Positions 11,266 through 23,439 of a DNA stretch of 64,000 bases are shown here, piece after piece. Under the pieces are notes generated by a model that had not been told where the DNA came from, made no database searches, and was given only the letters and a program-made list of their open reading frames with translations. The stretch's first letter is position 1. Each line of letters opens with the position of its first letter. A program made the translations under genes and the position numbers. Source of the stretch: Aplidium turbinatum (Eukaryota; Chordata; Ascidiacea; Aplousobranchia; Polyclinidae); contig OU964919.1 of assembly GCA_918807975.1 (NCBI GenBank), forward strand, positions 12,976,001 to 13,040,000. Direction: 5' to 3'.

Positions 11266-14200
11266 ATGGCTTTCCCGGGAACCCTGAGCTATGATTCACC
11301 ATCGGCGTTCAATCGTTCACTTTTACCGTACGAAGTAAAAGATCAACCGATGTCTCAAGATGCCTTTATTCCTCAAGCATATTCAGCCTTCAATTCAATG
11401 TCTCGTAGTAATGGAGAAAATCAGCCAGGAACTGGGAATTCGTCTTACCTCAAACAAGAAAATGATCCTTGCTCTCAAACTGCTTGGCAAGCAGCTGCAG
11501 CGTGCGGACATAATAATCAGTCTTTGCATCAATACAAGTACCAGTACAGTGACTTGCATTTTGCCTCTTTAAACTTCAACCTTCCTGTTGGCTTCCACTC
11601 ACGTCCTTTGCCTCACAATCAGCATTTCACTTTCTCTTACAACACTTTCCAACATCCACAGGCGGAAATTCGCCAAACCCTAGTATGCAAGTGGACTGCA
11701 GGAAATCCGAACATAGGTCCACTCCATGAAGGTTACATTCAAAGAAACGAATCTGATAACCTCAACGGACAACAATGCAACTTGATTTTTCACAGCATGT
11801 TGGAATTGGTCACTCACATTGGTCGTGACCATGTTGGGGGCCCTGAACAAACAGACCACACCTGCTACTGGTACGATTGTCAGCGTGAAAAAAAGCCATT
11901 CAAAGCCAAATATAAGCTTGTCAATCACATCAGAGTCCACACAGGTGAGAAACCGTTTCTCTGTCCATATTCCGGTTGCGGAAAAGTGTTTGCCAGAAGC
12001 GAAAACTTGAAGATACACAAACGGACACATACAGGTTAGTAACAAGATTTTACTTTTTAACTGTCAATATTTTTAGTGCTGCAAGTTTAAATAAAAACAA
12101 CACGGCTAGGAATAGTTGTGATAAAAAGTAAAAACCTAAGTAATTCTACTTCGAGTTATGTCATTTTCTCGGTGGGCGCTTTGCTTTTAAAAAATCACAA
12201 GCGTATTTTCCATGCTTAATTTTTGTGCCATTTTTATAGCTGTTTTCCGTCATGCGTGAAAAACAATCAAATAAGTTTTTTTACAAAAATCGCAAATCGG
12301 TTGAAAGGTCAAGTTTAATACAAATTAGCTCAGTGGTTGAAGATACAATTCAAGATCAAGCGACGCTGGTTCGGATTTCGGGTGCGCGCTTGAGCAACAA
12401 ATTGCAGGACTGCTCTCTATTCCGCGGCATCAAATGGATGGAATAATTCACAGATAAGAACACTTCCACAATTACCGGAAAATTTTCTGTGTCTATCCCA
12501 GTAACACCCCTGCGTCAGTGGTTCAAAGTCTCTACAAGTATGCGAAACTGCCAGGAATAACCAACCTATCAGAGGCTTTGTCAGTCAGAGGATAAAGATT
12601 CGAAACCAAACCAAGTAAGGATCTGGGTTTTATGCGACTATTTGGCGTTGATCCAAAATAAAAAAAAAATGCTACAAACGTCGAAATGTGAAAGTTCTAT
12701 CAATTGTATTCGCTAAGATGAAAGCTGAAACATCGCAGCTCGTTTTAAAGTTTTTGAATTAAACATCTTTAAGTCGTAACAACAACGTTGAAAATGATTT
12801 TATTTTCATCAAGACTTCATTTGTGAAAAGTAATTAAATTTACGGAGTTGTTTTTGACGTTTTGTAACTTCTGGTTCTGTAGAAGAATGATTTAATGTTA
12901 TTGTTACTAATCTTCACAGGCGTGGGTTCGATCCCATGTCGAGGTCCAATATAAAAACCAATTCGAAAATAGTACAGTACTGACTGTGTTCAACTGTCTG
13001 CTTTGTAAAGCGCTGAGGGGCAACGCATATTAGCGATGGATACAGCGCTATATAAGAATATATAATTATTGTTATTGGGCAATGTTGAGGAAAAGTTGGG
13101 GTGGTAAGGCGGGCACATGCAAATATGATACAAATTTAAAGAAAAGAGCAGTCGTAGTAAAAACTTAGGTAGTTGTAAAGTAAAAATAAACCTTAAAAGC
13201 TGTAAAATTACAAAATGAATATAAAACTTTTACTTTTCTCAAATTGAAACCTTTGTATATTCTCATTATGCCAACATTAAAAATTATTCCAGGTGTTGAA
13301 GCACTCTAATGCAAACCCAGTAAAATTTTCTTACTGCATTAATTATATCATGATGATGATGATGAGAAAATGTCCAATGATTAACTAATAATTGCAAAAC
13401 TTCTTGGTCTAAATGGCAAAACTTCATTTTCTTGGTTCAAACGTTGAACGATTCAAGGGAGACAAACAAAATTGAAATTTAGATTGAATTGAAACGAAAC
13501 GATATCTTTGATAGTTTTAAGTTGCACATGCAGTGGCCACAGCCAACACAATTAATAATACTCTCCGGTCTTGTAGATCTATATTGGCATGGTATTGTAC
13601 AGGTTATTCATAAAGTCCTGTTACAATTTTAGTTTTCAAAATTTTGAAATTGTAACAGGACTTCATGAACACCTTGTATAACATTCAATGTTTTTGTATG
13701 GAAAAAGCTGTTATATTACAGTATATCTCGCACAACAAAAGACGACTAACCACGCTACAATTCAGTATCTTTCAACATCAATGTACGTAAAAATGACTGG
13801 TTTTCTGGCTTGATACATTTGGGCAAATTTTAGTTTTCGGCAATGCGAATTCTCATTTGACATTGAATAATTGCTCAAAAAGAAGTGTCCCAGCGCAGGC
13901 TTCGAACTCAGGTCTTTCGATTCAGAATTCATTAAGCTGATGCTAGCTTCTTCCACCACAGCTTAATTTTGAAAAAAAACGTTACATTTGTGACAACGTG
14001 AGATCTGTTTCGGAAGTTTGGTAGTACTTTTGATCGCTTCGTGTTAACACGATTCTGTTTTCTTTTGTTAATTTTTCCTGTTTATCCTTTGTTTAAACCT
14101 TAGTTTACATTAAATTTCACGCTTATTTTCTCGGCTATAGCGAATAATATAATTTCACACGGTAAACAAAAATATATATTTCGTTTGTCATTGTGAAAAA

Positions 14201-16790
14201 CTTCTCAGCTGTAAGATTCTGTACATTGGTATTTATTTTTTTTTAAATAAAATCAAAGAGATCAATCACACATCAATAAAATTAATCACACAAAAAAATA
14301 TAGAATTTAGTTTAATGAGTTTTTTCCTTCTGTAGAAAAATCATTGAGAAAGCAAAGTAAGTGAATTTCTTTGAATACCGGAACGCCTTCTGCTGTGCAA
14401 TAACACTTCCTAGCAAGCTAATACACAGTTCTCTTTTTGTGTCATTTTGACATGCTTAATTACTACAAATATATTTTTAAGGCAGCAACAATAACTTTTA
14501 TGAATGTGCACGTTTAAAGACACTCAGCTATTGCTCATGTCCGACTCTCATCGCAAAAATATGTGCTAGTATCGTAGCCGGCTGGTGCTCAAACACCAAA
14601 ATCTCTCATTTTTACATTTATTCAACGTCTGCAAAAATGATGAATTTTGCTCTCTGGTATGCAGATTTTACGGTAACAATACTGAATAAAAAAACTATTT
14701 TAAGCAAAACTGCATATTTTATTTGTGAAGGAGAGAAGCCATTTTGCTGCGAGTACGCAGGATGCACGAGAAAGTTCGCGAACAGCTCTGACCGGAAAAA
14801 GCACGCTCATGTCCATACCACGGATAAACCTTATCTATGCAAGGTACGATACTAATTGCTTGGTTAAAAGGATGTTAATATTTTCAGTTTGATTGTTTTT
14901 TCAGGATAGTTTTAATAATATTTAGTCGTGGTTTGAGTAGTTTTGTTCAGTTTGTCTAGCTTATCTATGTGGAATACATCATTGGCTTGGCCTATGTTTT
15001 TTTTAGAATTCTACTTTCACTGCCCATCATAAAGTATGTCTGGCGTGATGCGTATATAATCGATTCCTCGTTTTGCAGTTTTTAAATCTAAAATACTTAT
15101 TTGCGTTGTCTTGACTAGATAAGAAAAAAGAGCCTGTTTAATTAAAATTATCTAATACAATTTTCCAGAACATTACATTTAATTGATAGCAACTTGATAG
15201 GATTAAATTGCATAATTCAAAAACAATATAAAAAATAAAACGACTGTTTTCGGCAAAAACTTTCTGCCTTCGTCAGGAAAGTAATTTTATCCTGACAAGG
15301 GCAAAAAGTTTTGCCGAAAACGGTCGAATTTATGTAGTTACCTTTTTATTTATTATATTGTTTTTGAATTATGCAATTTAATCCTATCAATTATCTGTCT
15401 ATGGTATTCAAGAATTTTCTCACTACCAAGGCTATAACATTACATCTGTCACTCAATGCAGTAGACTAGACTAGAAGTTATATAAATTTAAGTTATGAAA
15501 GTGCAGCACGAACAGCTCATGATCGAGAACAACGGCGCATTGTACCCAACCCCAATACGTACGACGAAGGGACATTTTGATGATGATGAGACTAGATGAA
15601 AAACTTGCTCCGATTTATTTTATTTTTTTCAAAACATTGATTTTAAAATTGAATTTAATTACATTTCATTTCATTTTTGAATATTAAATATTTTTATACA
15701 ATCTATATTCTATTTGAATAAAATAATGAAGAAGCTACCTTAACGAAAGGTTTATCAATAAATTATGTAAGTTTCTAAACCTGGTTGATTTTATTTACTT
15801 GTTATGTTAAATTGTTTGGTTGCATCCTAAATGAAGGATTCTTGTGTAACTTTTCATCCTCAATAACATCAAGAAATCGAAACAGACGTCAAGAGACATC
15901 AACGTCTACCCCATCACTTAAACATTATCACATGCAGTATTTTATTTTTAATATCAAGTTCATGTATTGGTCAATTTGCAAATTTTCAGTATCGCTTTGA
16001 CATGCTGTATTTGCATGCTGATTTTATAGTCTACTTTCTTACAAACCGTACAAAATGTTTTGTTCAGGTTTTTGGTTGCGAGAAAAGCTACACTCATCCA
16101 AGTTCCCTGCGAAAGCACATGAAGTTGCATGAAGCCCATGGAGACATTCTTTGCACTGCCGATATTGAGATTGGAAAATCATTTGAGCAGACAAATCCAA
16201 CGGAGAGTTCTAAAACGCTTTTTCCTTCGTTTGCTGAATCGGTTACACCAACCACTAAGAACGAAGACCAGTCCAATTCTCCGGCCCCGGTTTCATCCGA
16301 GATGCGACAGAGTAGTAACAGCTTGTCACCTTCCGCTTTTTCCGCTTCATCATCATCGGTTATCGAGTCATCTTCTCCGTCTTCTTCCGGCTGCGAAGAA
16401 TACCCTAATGCTCTGGTTCCGTATGCTCAACTTCCAGCATATCCTTATCCGGATACAAAAATGTCTGACGCTCGTGATGTCAAGGAGGCTTGTTTGCAAG
16501 AAGAGGATCAGACATTTTACAGCAGAAATAAACCACCCACATTAGGATTTGTTCCAAGTGTACCTTGCGGGGAGCCATATTCAGGTTATAGCTACCAGCA
16601 GAGATCTTTTGTTCCCGATGCAGGTATTAGCGATTACCACGCCCAACAACCCTTTTACAACCCACCTCACATATCACACTCTTTTTGCTCTCGTCAAATG
16701 ACACCCACCACCCAGAATGTGTATTCACCATTGCACTCTCAATGCACGAACACTTTCCATCCAATGATCAGTCAAGAGTCGGTTATTTGA
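11266..16790 (+). CDS. Zic: Zic-family C2H2 zinc-finger transcription factor
   Basis: Three exons, 11266-12034, 14731-14843 and 16068-16790, join in phase to 534 codons plus stop. ATG 11266 is the first in-frame ATG. Five C2H2 fingers follow one another: ZF1 Cys141/Cys171/His184/His189, ZF2 Cys200/205 and His221/225, ZF3 Cys233/238 and His251/255, ZF4 Cys263/268 and His281/285, ZF5 Cys293/298 and His311/315. Diagnostic Zic blocks include [50 protein letters not shown] and [13 protein letters not shown]. The introns fall after HKRTHTG and after KPYLCK, the positions known in vertebrate ZIC genes. Odd points are 29 residues between the ZF1 cysteines and a C-x4-C ZF5. A serine-rich stretch follows at about 345-385. 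Nuclear DNA-binding developmental regulator by family. In ascidians it could be the macho-1 (Zic-r.a) or ZicL (Zic-r.b) type; I cannot decide which. Confidence 0.95.
12325..12620 (+). mobile_element. tRNA-derived SINE, family A (near full length)
   Basis: A-box-like TTAGCTCAGTGGTTGA and B-box-like TGGTTCGGATTTC form the tRNA-like head, followed by the family A body (gctctctattccgcggca..) and the 'ggataaagattcgaaaccaa' tail. It lies in Zic intron 1 in the sense direction. Confidence 0.8.
12905..13078 (+). mobile_element. SINE 3' part (B box plus 'gcgctatataa' tail)
   Basis: GTGGGTTCGATCCCATG at about 12920 is a tRNA B box. The tail 'tgtaaagcgctgagg..acagcgctatataagaata' with final TTATTGTTATTG is typical of widespread tRNA-derived SINEs. 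The A-box portion is not clear. Zic intron 1. Confidence 0.6.
13598..13678. mobile_element. 81-bp fold-back MITE (Tc1/mariner-like)
   Basis: Arms of about 32 bp, tacaggttattcataaagtc and its complement (with a few mismatches), surround a short loop and sit at TA dinucleotides, consistent with a TA target duplication. Zic intron 1. Confidence 0.6.
14609..14657. mobile_element. Palindromic MITE family P (half copy)
   Basis: Contains 'tttttacatttattcaacgt', 'ctgca' and the terminal 'ttttgctctctgg', matching one arm and one terminus of the family. It ends about 75 bp before Zic exon 2. Confidence 0.45.
15194..15390. repeat. 197-bp inverted repeat with hammerhead-like arms
   Basis: The outer arms (ttgataggattaaattgcat at 15194 and its complement ending at 15390) are nearly perfect for about 45 bp. 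Inside, both arms carry a hammerhead-like core in opposite orientation (15241-15280 on -, 15288-15326 on +). Located in Zic intron 2. It resembles two terminal repeats of a Penelope-like element joined head to head; this origin is inferred. Confidence 0.7.
15241..15280 (-). ncRNA. Hammerhead-ribozyme-like motif
   Basis: The - strand reads CTGACGA (CUGANGA core), one extra base, the stem GGCA/TGCC closing an A/T-rich loop, then GAAA. The partner copy at 15288-15326 (+) has CTGACAA in place of the core. Confidence 0.35.
15491..15590 (+). repeat. Dispersed repeat ending in (TGA)n
   Basis: Shares 'agttatgaaaatg.gcacga', 'gctcatgat' and 'aacccaatacg' blocks and a TGATGATGATGAG end with 25550-25650. 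The end resembles the tails of the RTE-like LINE fragments at 8303 and 21720, so it may be the 3' end of another LINE or of a SINE using its machinery. Confidence 0.5.
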
Positions 16791-17650
16791 AGTGTTTTCA
16801 ATTGTGCAAAGTGTTGGTAACGATAAAAGTCAATTGTTCCCAAAGTAGATGGGAACATTGGGCAGTCGATTTTGACTTAAATCGATGCATGCTTTTCATG
16901 TTTTTAGCCGATTGTCACTAATTTATTGTGTGGATTGCATGTGCCTTTGTACTTTTTAAAGGCTACTTTGTTTATCAATAGAGATCTGCTGATTTTTCAA
17001 TCTCTTTGTACGAATTTAATCATCTACTACATGTTATTTTCTCTGACTGCGTTGACTGTATTCACTCGTAGATTCACAAGTTTCCTAAAAACTTTTTTTC
17101 GTTGTTGTAAATCTCACGGATTTCCCTTAATCTTTTTAATCGGGGTTCAAAGAACCTGGTTAGCAAAATCCACCCCTTTCAGACCGGTTTGACGTCTAAA
17201 GACGTTGAGTTTTATTTGCTGGAAAAAAGTTTTATGCAGTGTAAAAAAAATCAACATAAAAATAAAATACTGCGAGAGTGTCAGACTACAGTTGAGTATT
17301 GAATTTAGAAAAACCGCTACAAATATAACGAAATTCATTAAAAAACTAAATTCGACACGAAATGAAATTTTGTGTAATTTTAAAATATTTAAATTTTGAG
17401 CACGCTTACAACCTAATAAATTAGACATTTGTATTCAACAGAATGGCTTAAGACTATCCATGTCTTACATTTTTGTTTGTTGCTATATTAAAAAAAGTGC
17501 TGTTCAAAAGTGTAATGAAATTGTCTTCTGTGCAAAATCCAGATTTTATTACAATTGTGGACTCATTTGATTTTTATTGAGTTGTGCTAGACCTAACTTA
17601 GCAGACATTTAACTCGAGGTTAAATAACTAGAAATAAATTTACCTCAAAC
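16791..17650 (+). other. Probable Zic 3' UTR
   Basis: Follows the Zic stop. AATAAA occurs at 17261-17266 and 17415-17420. Two short frames on each strand show no domain. Confidence 0.45.
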
Positions 17651-17777
17651 CATTTTCGATTTTCTTTTTGGGTGGCTTTCCTGACTGTTTTATTTTTTCC
17701 TGTTGTGCCGCAAAAGTATTGTGAATATTTTGTATGTTTTCCACACGCTTCATGTTACGATTTTACAGCAAAACATC

Positions 17778-17862
17778 CCAGCCAGCAAGTAAGTACTTTT
17801 TTACGTTGCTTTAACGTTTGCAAACGTTGAAAATGCAAAAAAGAACTGATTTTCTGGCTAGG
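17778..17862. mobile_element. Palindromic MITE family P
   Basis: Termini 'cagccagcaag' and 'tctggctagg'; centre AACGTTTGCAAACGTT is palindromic. The arms are more diverged than in the 32569 copy. Confidence 0.55.
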
Positions 17863-18579
17863 ATTTGTAAAAGTGCCTTTGTTGTGATATAACGTTAAAG
17901 TGCCTGTTCTATTTCAAATGCCATGAAAAGCCGTTCCTCATTGCCTTCTTGTATTGCTTGAGTGTCTTACAATTTTGAGAAGCAATTAGTGTTCTTCTGC
18001 AAAAAAATCCGTACAATAAAAACAAATGTGCTGCTCTTGCATTGAATATCTGACATTTTAACTCCACATTTTAGCAGCATGTATTTTTGTAACCAGATCA
18101 ATTAATTTTTTTTTTTATTTGGTCAAAACTACGGTTATTACAAAATCCATAAAAATATTTACTACAAGATCGTTCTATATTTAGCGACATTTCAAAAATC
18201 TTAAAATAAATTTATTACATTTAATTCTGCAATTTTAAGCATCTTTAAAAAGTTATTAGACTTGTAAATCTTCCCAAATAGCCTATATTTATCCTACTAA
18301 AAAATTTAACTTTTTAACGGCTTTACTGAGAAGATGGCGGGATTTTCATCCTTACTTGGAAGTTCATTATTGACCCATATGTGCTTTTGTTCATATAATT
18401 AATGCATTGTGTTTTAAAACAGTTTTTATAAGTAGCTATGCCTGACGTTGACTAACGGTTTTGCCTTACTCTTTTAAGACTTTAAATTCATTATTATATT
18501 GTCAACGCAACGAAACCCTGTGAAGCCAGCAGCATGCGACAGTGCTTTTATCGTCGTCTTCATTGTTTTGAATCAAATT

Positions 18580-18651
18580 CAGCCTGCAAAAGTTGCCGTT
18601 TATTTGCATCGTTTCAACGTCGCTCGTGCACACGGCACTTTTGCAGGCTGG
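18580..18651. repeat. Inverted repeat, ~18-bp arms
   Basis: CAGCCTGCAAAAGTTGCCG near 18581 pairs with CGGCACTTTTGCAGGCTG near 18633, leaving one bulged base and a loop of about 34 bp. It may be a small MITE or a structured transcript. Confidence 0.6.
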
Positions 18652-19065
18652 AGAATGTGTGTTACATGGAAAAACGGGTAGAGTGTAAATGGTAGTTGCG
18701 CATATGCAGTTTTCTTCAATACATCAAGCAAGAAAATCAAAACAATGCGGTGTCATGACGCGTATTTGTGTATCTTCCTTTTGTATGAGAGAAGACTCCT
18801 GTTGTCAGCCTCTTCGTGATGAATCTCGGTAACTGCGCAAAATCAGGCTAATGACACCAAACAGAGAAACATTAAGGCATCTCTGGGATGGTAAGCAGAA
18901 ATGCTTAACACCGACAAGTTTCATTTTCTAGTTTTTCAAGCTAATGTACGGATTTATTCGATGAATATGCTATAAAAGGAACGGATTACCGACAGCAAGT
19001 AAGTGTTCGTCGTTTATCATTTTTACTATATTTTTTGTGGGCCACTACAAAATTATGCATAGCCA

Positions 19066-19502
19066 GCAGTGCTAAGTGGAGTGTGATTTTTGAGACTCTG
19101 ACTCCACTCCTACTCCGTGAAAACTGCACTCCGACAAATCTCATCATTTTCAGACTTCTAATCCAATCCAAAATTTAATTCTGAGTAAACTTAATAGGCT
19201 TACTGTGCTAGCCAATGCGTATAACACGAAATATCTCAGGGGTGCAAAGATCTTTTTCAACTTTGCTACTTAAATGTTTTCAGTGGCACTCACTCAAAAG
19301 CACTTTACCGTCAGGTCGAAAATTGTGGAGACAGTTTTTATTTATTTTCTCTACACACAGAGTTATTTGGGACTTATTTGATTTTACTGAAAAAAGTTGC
19401 TCAACTAAACTCCGAATCTACTCCAATCCGAAGCTTTTGTGATAAATGAAACTCCGAATCCATTCCATTTTCTAAAAATCGGATAAACTCCGGCTCCACT
19501 GC
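19066..19502. mobile_element. hAT-like element, 'ggagtcggagtcg' type
   Basis: Left end gcagtgctaagtggagtg and right-end complement gcagtggagccggagttt are similar, with several internal 'gactccact/aactccgaat' blocks typical of this hAT MITE group. No clear target duplication was found. Confidence 0.5.
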
Positions 19503-20554
19503 AAGTTATTTTGCAATCAGACCAAAAGATTTACAACTCAAGGATATTTTAAATTACTGTACATGGAATGATGTACAATTTATGAGTCTCTTACGATTAC
19601 GAGTCAGAAGTTGTGAACTGAGCAAGTGACAACTGATCTAGCAACATTTCAGCAAGTGGCTGAAGTTGGTAGGCTACCGTAAATAATGAAACTGAGCAAG
19701 CCGAATCATGGATTGTCACAAGTCATCAAAATAAGTTTGAGAAGTGACAATCAAGCAGGTTCGACGTGAGCAAGTAAATCTCATTTGCTGACTTAACAGT
19801 AGCTGAAATGTTCTTGCTGAGTTGTCGCATGCCAAGTGGTCCGACGACCGGAATTTATAGATTCTGCTAGTGCTATACATAAATACAGTATATGCAGTGG
19901 TTGTAACTTTATTAAGCTTTCAGGATCAAGTGAAATGCATATTGTTTACAAAAGAGTATTACCGTGCATGAAACTTTGAAGCAAAAAAATTCACAATCTA
20001 TAAAATTTTCAGCACCTTGCAAAAACAATTTTTAGGTTATCAAATGTTTGAGAGTTTTTTTCCGTTCAAATGACGTTATGAAAACTTTGTAGGGAAAGAA
20101 ACACGTTTGAATTGCTCTACTGGCGAAAAAATAGACACCTGGGATAATGAGCAGCTCGAGCTAACTTCTTCCTCGACCCTTGGCAGCCATTTTGTGTAAA
20201 ATCATTTCTGGCACAACTGCTGCCACAATCTGATGAAATACAATAGTTGAAAAAAAACAACTGAAAATTAAAACAAAACTTCCGTGTTGTGATTTTGTCT
20301 GCGAACAAGAAAAATAATACGGTTTTATTTTTCGGGAAAAAGCAGCGATTAATAGACTAATGATTCCACTTTCCCATTGAAAGATTTTCTCGAGATTAAT
20401 GCCAGTAAACTAAAACATCATGATTTTTATGAACGCAAAGTCAACCCTAATGAGTAACTTATTTTGAAAACGAGTATTATCTGCTAAAGAAAAGAGGCTT
20501 GGATTTCTGGCGAGGACCAACAAATATTTCAAAACGTAGCCCGTTCAATCATAA

Positions 20555-21239
20555 GCGTAGCTAGGAGGGGGCGAAAGGGGCCATGGCCCCCCCAAATTTT
20601 CAAAGACTGGACTCCGAAGTTGAGCCCTTTGTTGAAAATTTAATAAAATTTGTAGAAATTTATAACGTTTACCAAGACATCTGGCTATTAACACCCCCAA
20701 GGATTGATTTTAGACACACAGAAAGACACCAATAAATTTTGCAAATCGTAAATCGCGCAAAATTTACGCGATTTACGTTTCTTTTAACTAATTTGTGGAT
20801 CAATTTCAGAATGGCTTACTCTGTTGGGTTTTTGTGTAGTTATTGAGTTTTTGTATAGCTGAGTTTTTGGTGTTCTCTAATTTTGCCGCAGTTTTTGCCC
20901 GTTTGTGTGTAAGAGCTACCTTTAATAAGTTTATAGCTGTTTTTCTGCTAATAAATTTCATTCAAATATTACCCTAAAAGTGTTTCCAGAAAGCGCTATA
21001 ATCCATTATTTGAGTGTAAATTTGCAAAAATTTTCCGAGGGAGCATGCCCCCGGACCCCCTACAATAAGCGTGCCTTCGGCACGCTCTAACCCCCCACCA
21101 CTTTCATTGCTTCCCTTGCTCAACCCACCAGGATACGCCAATGCACATCAGGTGGCGATGGCTTAATCAAACACTTTGTCGTTCTCATCATTTCATCAAA
21201 TATTTGGCCCCCCCAAATTTTTTCTGGCTACGCCACTGC
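20555..21239. mobile_element. hAT-like element with 'gcgtagccagg' ends
   Basis: Left end gcgtagctaggagggggcg and right-end complement gcagtggcgtagccagaaa are related inverted termini, both followed by G-rich then AATTTT sequence. The flanks 'caatcataa' and 'caatataa' look like an imperfect 8-bp duplication. An internal hairpin 'gcgtgccttcggcacgc' lies near 21069. Confidence 0.65.
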
Positions 21240-21719
21240 GCTCAATATAACCATTTCCTGAAAACTAGCCGTGAAATTTATTCTGTCTAGCAACATATTT
21301 CCAGACAAAGTTTTTCCGCAGCTGAAATCAGTCGTATCTCCTTTTTGACAAAAGTTTTGTCTTAATCCCTTGCCAACGGGATGTCAATTATGATGCAACA
21401 AAGGGGCAGATCATCCTGTTGTTTAAGCATAAAATTAATAGTGATATCCTTTTTTTTAAATTCAAGCTTTCACTTATTGTCGATGACATAATTAAAGCAT
21501 TCATTGTTTGAAATTTTTCTTTGGTGAATTTTTCAATCATCTTTATGTCATCGCTTGTAAACAAAAACAATGACACAACTTTGCTATGAAACACAGCAGG
21601 CGATAATCAGCCTTCTGAAATTCACATCCGTGTTTTTACAATTAATGCCTGTAATGAGCCAAGTCACCAACTGCTTATAGCTCAACTGTAGGCATAAACA
21701 AACTAAACAAATATCTCCA

Positions 21720-22060
21720 TCATCATTAAGTTCCTTCCACTCGTCGAGGGTTGGAGGTCATTAAGCGCCAAGCAGGCCTATCTCTCTTGTGACATTTGTC
21801 TATTGCAGTTTTGTAATTAAGTTCTGACCAATCTTGTCAAAATTCTTGGTAGTCTGCCCCTATTTCGTTTTCTATTAATTTTTCCTTCTAGTAATTGTCT
21901 CTGAATAGAATTATTGCAAATCATGTGGCCAAAATATTTCATTTTTCTTAATCTAAGTTAGTTGTTTGTAGAATTTGTAGTAGGCATTCTAGTACATCTT
22001 CGTTTGTATATTCACTTATTTCTTTGTTTTTATTTTGCACAAGTTGAACACCTCAAACTC
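21720..22060 (-). mobile_element. RTE-like LINE 3' end
   Basis: The - strand reads LRKMKYFGHMICNNSIQRQL, then EGKINRKRNRGRLPRI and, in a shifted frame, DKCHKRDRPAWRLMTSN, ending TAATGATGATGG at 21720. This is the C-terminal endonuclease-like/RGRP region of non-LTR elements of the RTE type. It is frameshifted and 5'-truncated. Confidence 0.75.
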
Positions 22061-22443
22061 AAAGGCACCAAATTACGGCCCGTTTGTTAGGCCTGCCTGC
22101 GGTACTTGCATTTGCAAGGTCTTGTCAAATACATTTTTATGATTGGCTGGCACATCATGGGCAAGAAAACTTTGAAAAGATCAAATTTTAACATCAATTC
22201 CCCAGTCATGGTTATAATTAAACCTATGCGTAATCCAATGATTTGTCTTAAACTATGGGTTACCGCCTGAGGTTGGGTCGTTTACCCACTTAAATCGGTC
22301 GCCAAGGATTTGTTGGTTATAAATGAGTACTCACCGAAGTATCGTTTCAACACGCAAGTTAGCCCAAAACATTATGATCATGCTGGCCTGTGCCTGCTAA
22401 TCTTTCAATTCTTCTTCCCGCATTGACAAAAAGTTCGGTGACC
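22061..22443. other. Gene-free stretch
   Basis: No exon, repeat family or motif that I can identify. Confidence 0.4.
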
Positions 22444-22451
22444 TCTGGAGT

Positions 22452-22633
22452 TGGGGGCGCGGGAACTAGGGGTGCTCAAGGGGCTGAAGACCTCTACAGC
22501 TAAATCAGCACCCTTGGAATTTTCGATAATTGCTTCACCCCCCCTAGAAAATTCTGAATATTTAAGGTACATAAGCTGACAACACTACGGCAGCTTCAGC
22601 CTCCCCTTGAGAAAAATACTTTCCGCGCCACTG
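22452..22633. mobile_element. 182-bp hAT MITE
   Basis: Termini TGGGGGCGCGGGAA and complement CAGTGGCGCGGAAA; target duplications TCTGGAGT (22444-22451) and CCTGGAGT (22634-22641), one mismatch. Confidence 0.7.
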
Positions 22634-22641
22634 CCTGGAGT

Positions 22642-23080
22642 AGGCTATTTGGGTTATATTATGTTATAAACGTTCAGGAAATGGTAAGTTTCTCTATGCA
22701 TGACTTCTAAAGCTCGAGTGAGCTATCAATCTGATGTGTTTTTGGCCAAGTTTTGTTCGCCTGGAATTAAACAAAGAACACTAATTTTTGAAACAACATT
22801 GTGAGAACATAAAGCAAATGAAGAAATGATATTTTTTTTAAAACGTACAAATTCCTAAAGAAATACAAAGTACTTTGAACTCAGAGATGCAAACATTTTG
22901 TAAACCTGAATTTAAACGACTTATGAAATGTGTTGTTATTAAAAAATGCACAAAATCAAATTAACAAAATCAAATTTGCAAACCGTGGAAAGTCCTTGCT
23001 GTGCGAATGCGAATAATTCTCCTGGTAAAAATCTCAGTTAAAAGCATAACAAAGCAAAATAAAAAATTTACACACACTAC
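22642..23080. other. Gene-free stretch
   Basis: AT-rich DNA; nothing recognisable. Confidence 0.4.
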
Positions 23081-23157
23081 TTTAGTTTATTCAACGCCTG
23101 CAATTATTGAATTACAGTAATGTAAAAATGGACTGCTTTGCTAGCTTCATATAGTTG
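23081..23157. mobile_element. Palindromic MITE family P (diverged)
   Basis: Retains 'ttcaacgcctgca', 'aatgtaaaaatggactgctt' and the terminal 'tgctagctt'. It lies next to a better copy at 23170, making a tandem pair. Confidence 0.45.
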
Positions 23158-23169
23158 GCTGTGCTCGAC

Positions 23170-23257
23170 CCAAGTCAGCAAATCAGTTCTTTTTTACATT
23201 GATTTAACGTCTGCAGACGTCAAAGCAATGTAAAAAACAACGGATTTGTCTACTGGG
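23170..23257. mobile_element. Palindromic MITE family P
   Basis: 'tcagcaaatcagttc', 'tttttacattgatttaacgt', centre CTGCAG, 'aatgtaaaaaac' and 'ggatttgtctactggg' match the family from end to end. Confidence 0.7.
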
Positions 23258-23439
23258 AGCATTCAAAATCTACAAACAGGCGCATGATTTGTATTGCATA
23301 GTTGATCCACTATAAAAGTGCCTCGGGCCCGGTTTGAGGTTTTGTTTACATGAAAGGGCAAACTAATGAAAAAGAGTAGTGTAAAAAAGATGTTACAGAA
23401 AACCTAACATATTATTTCAATAAATGGTATATCGTGAAG

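Larger units (their letters stand above)
17650..20554. other. Gene-free stretch downstream of Zic
   Basis: No exon recognised. It holds a family P MITE (17778-17862), an inverted repeat at 18580-18651 and a hAT-like element (19066-19502). The remainder is AT-rich with no feature I can name. Confidence 0.45.
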
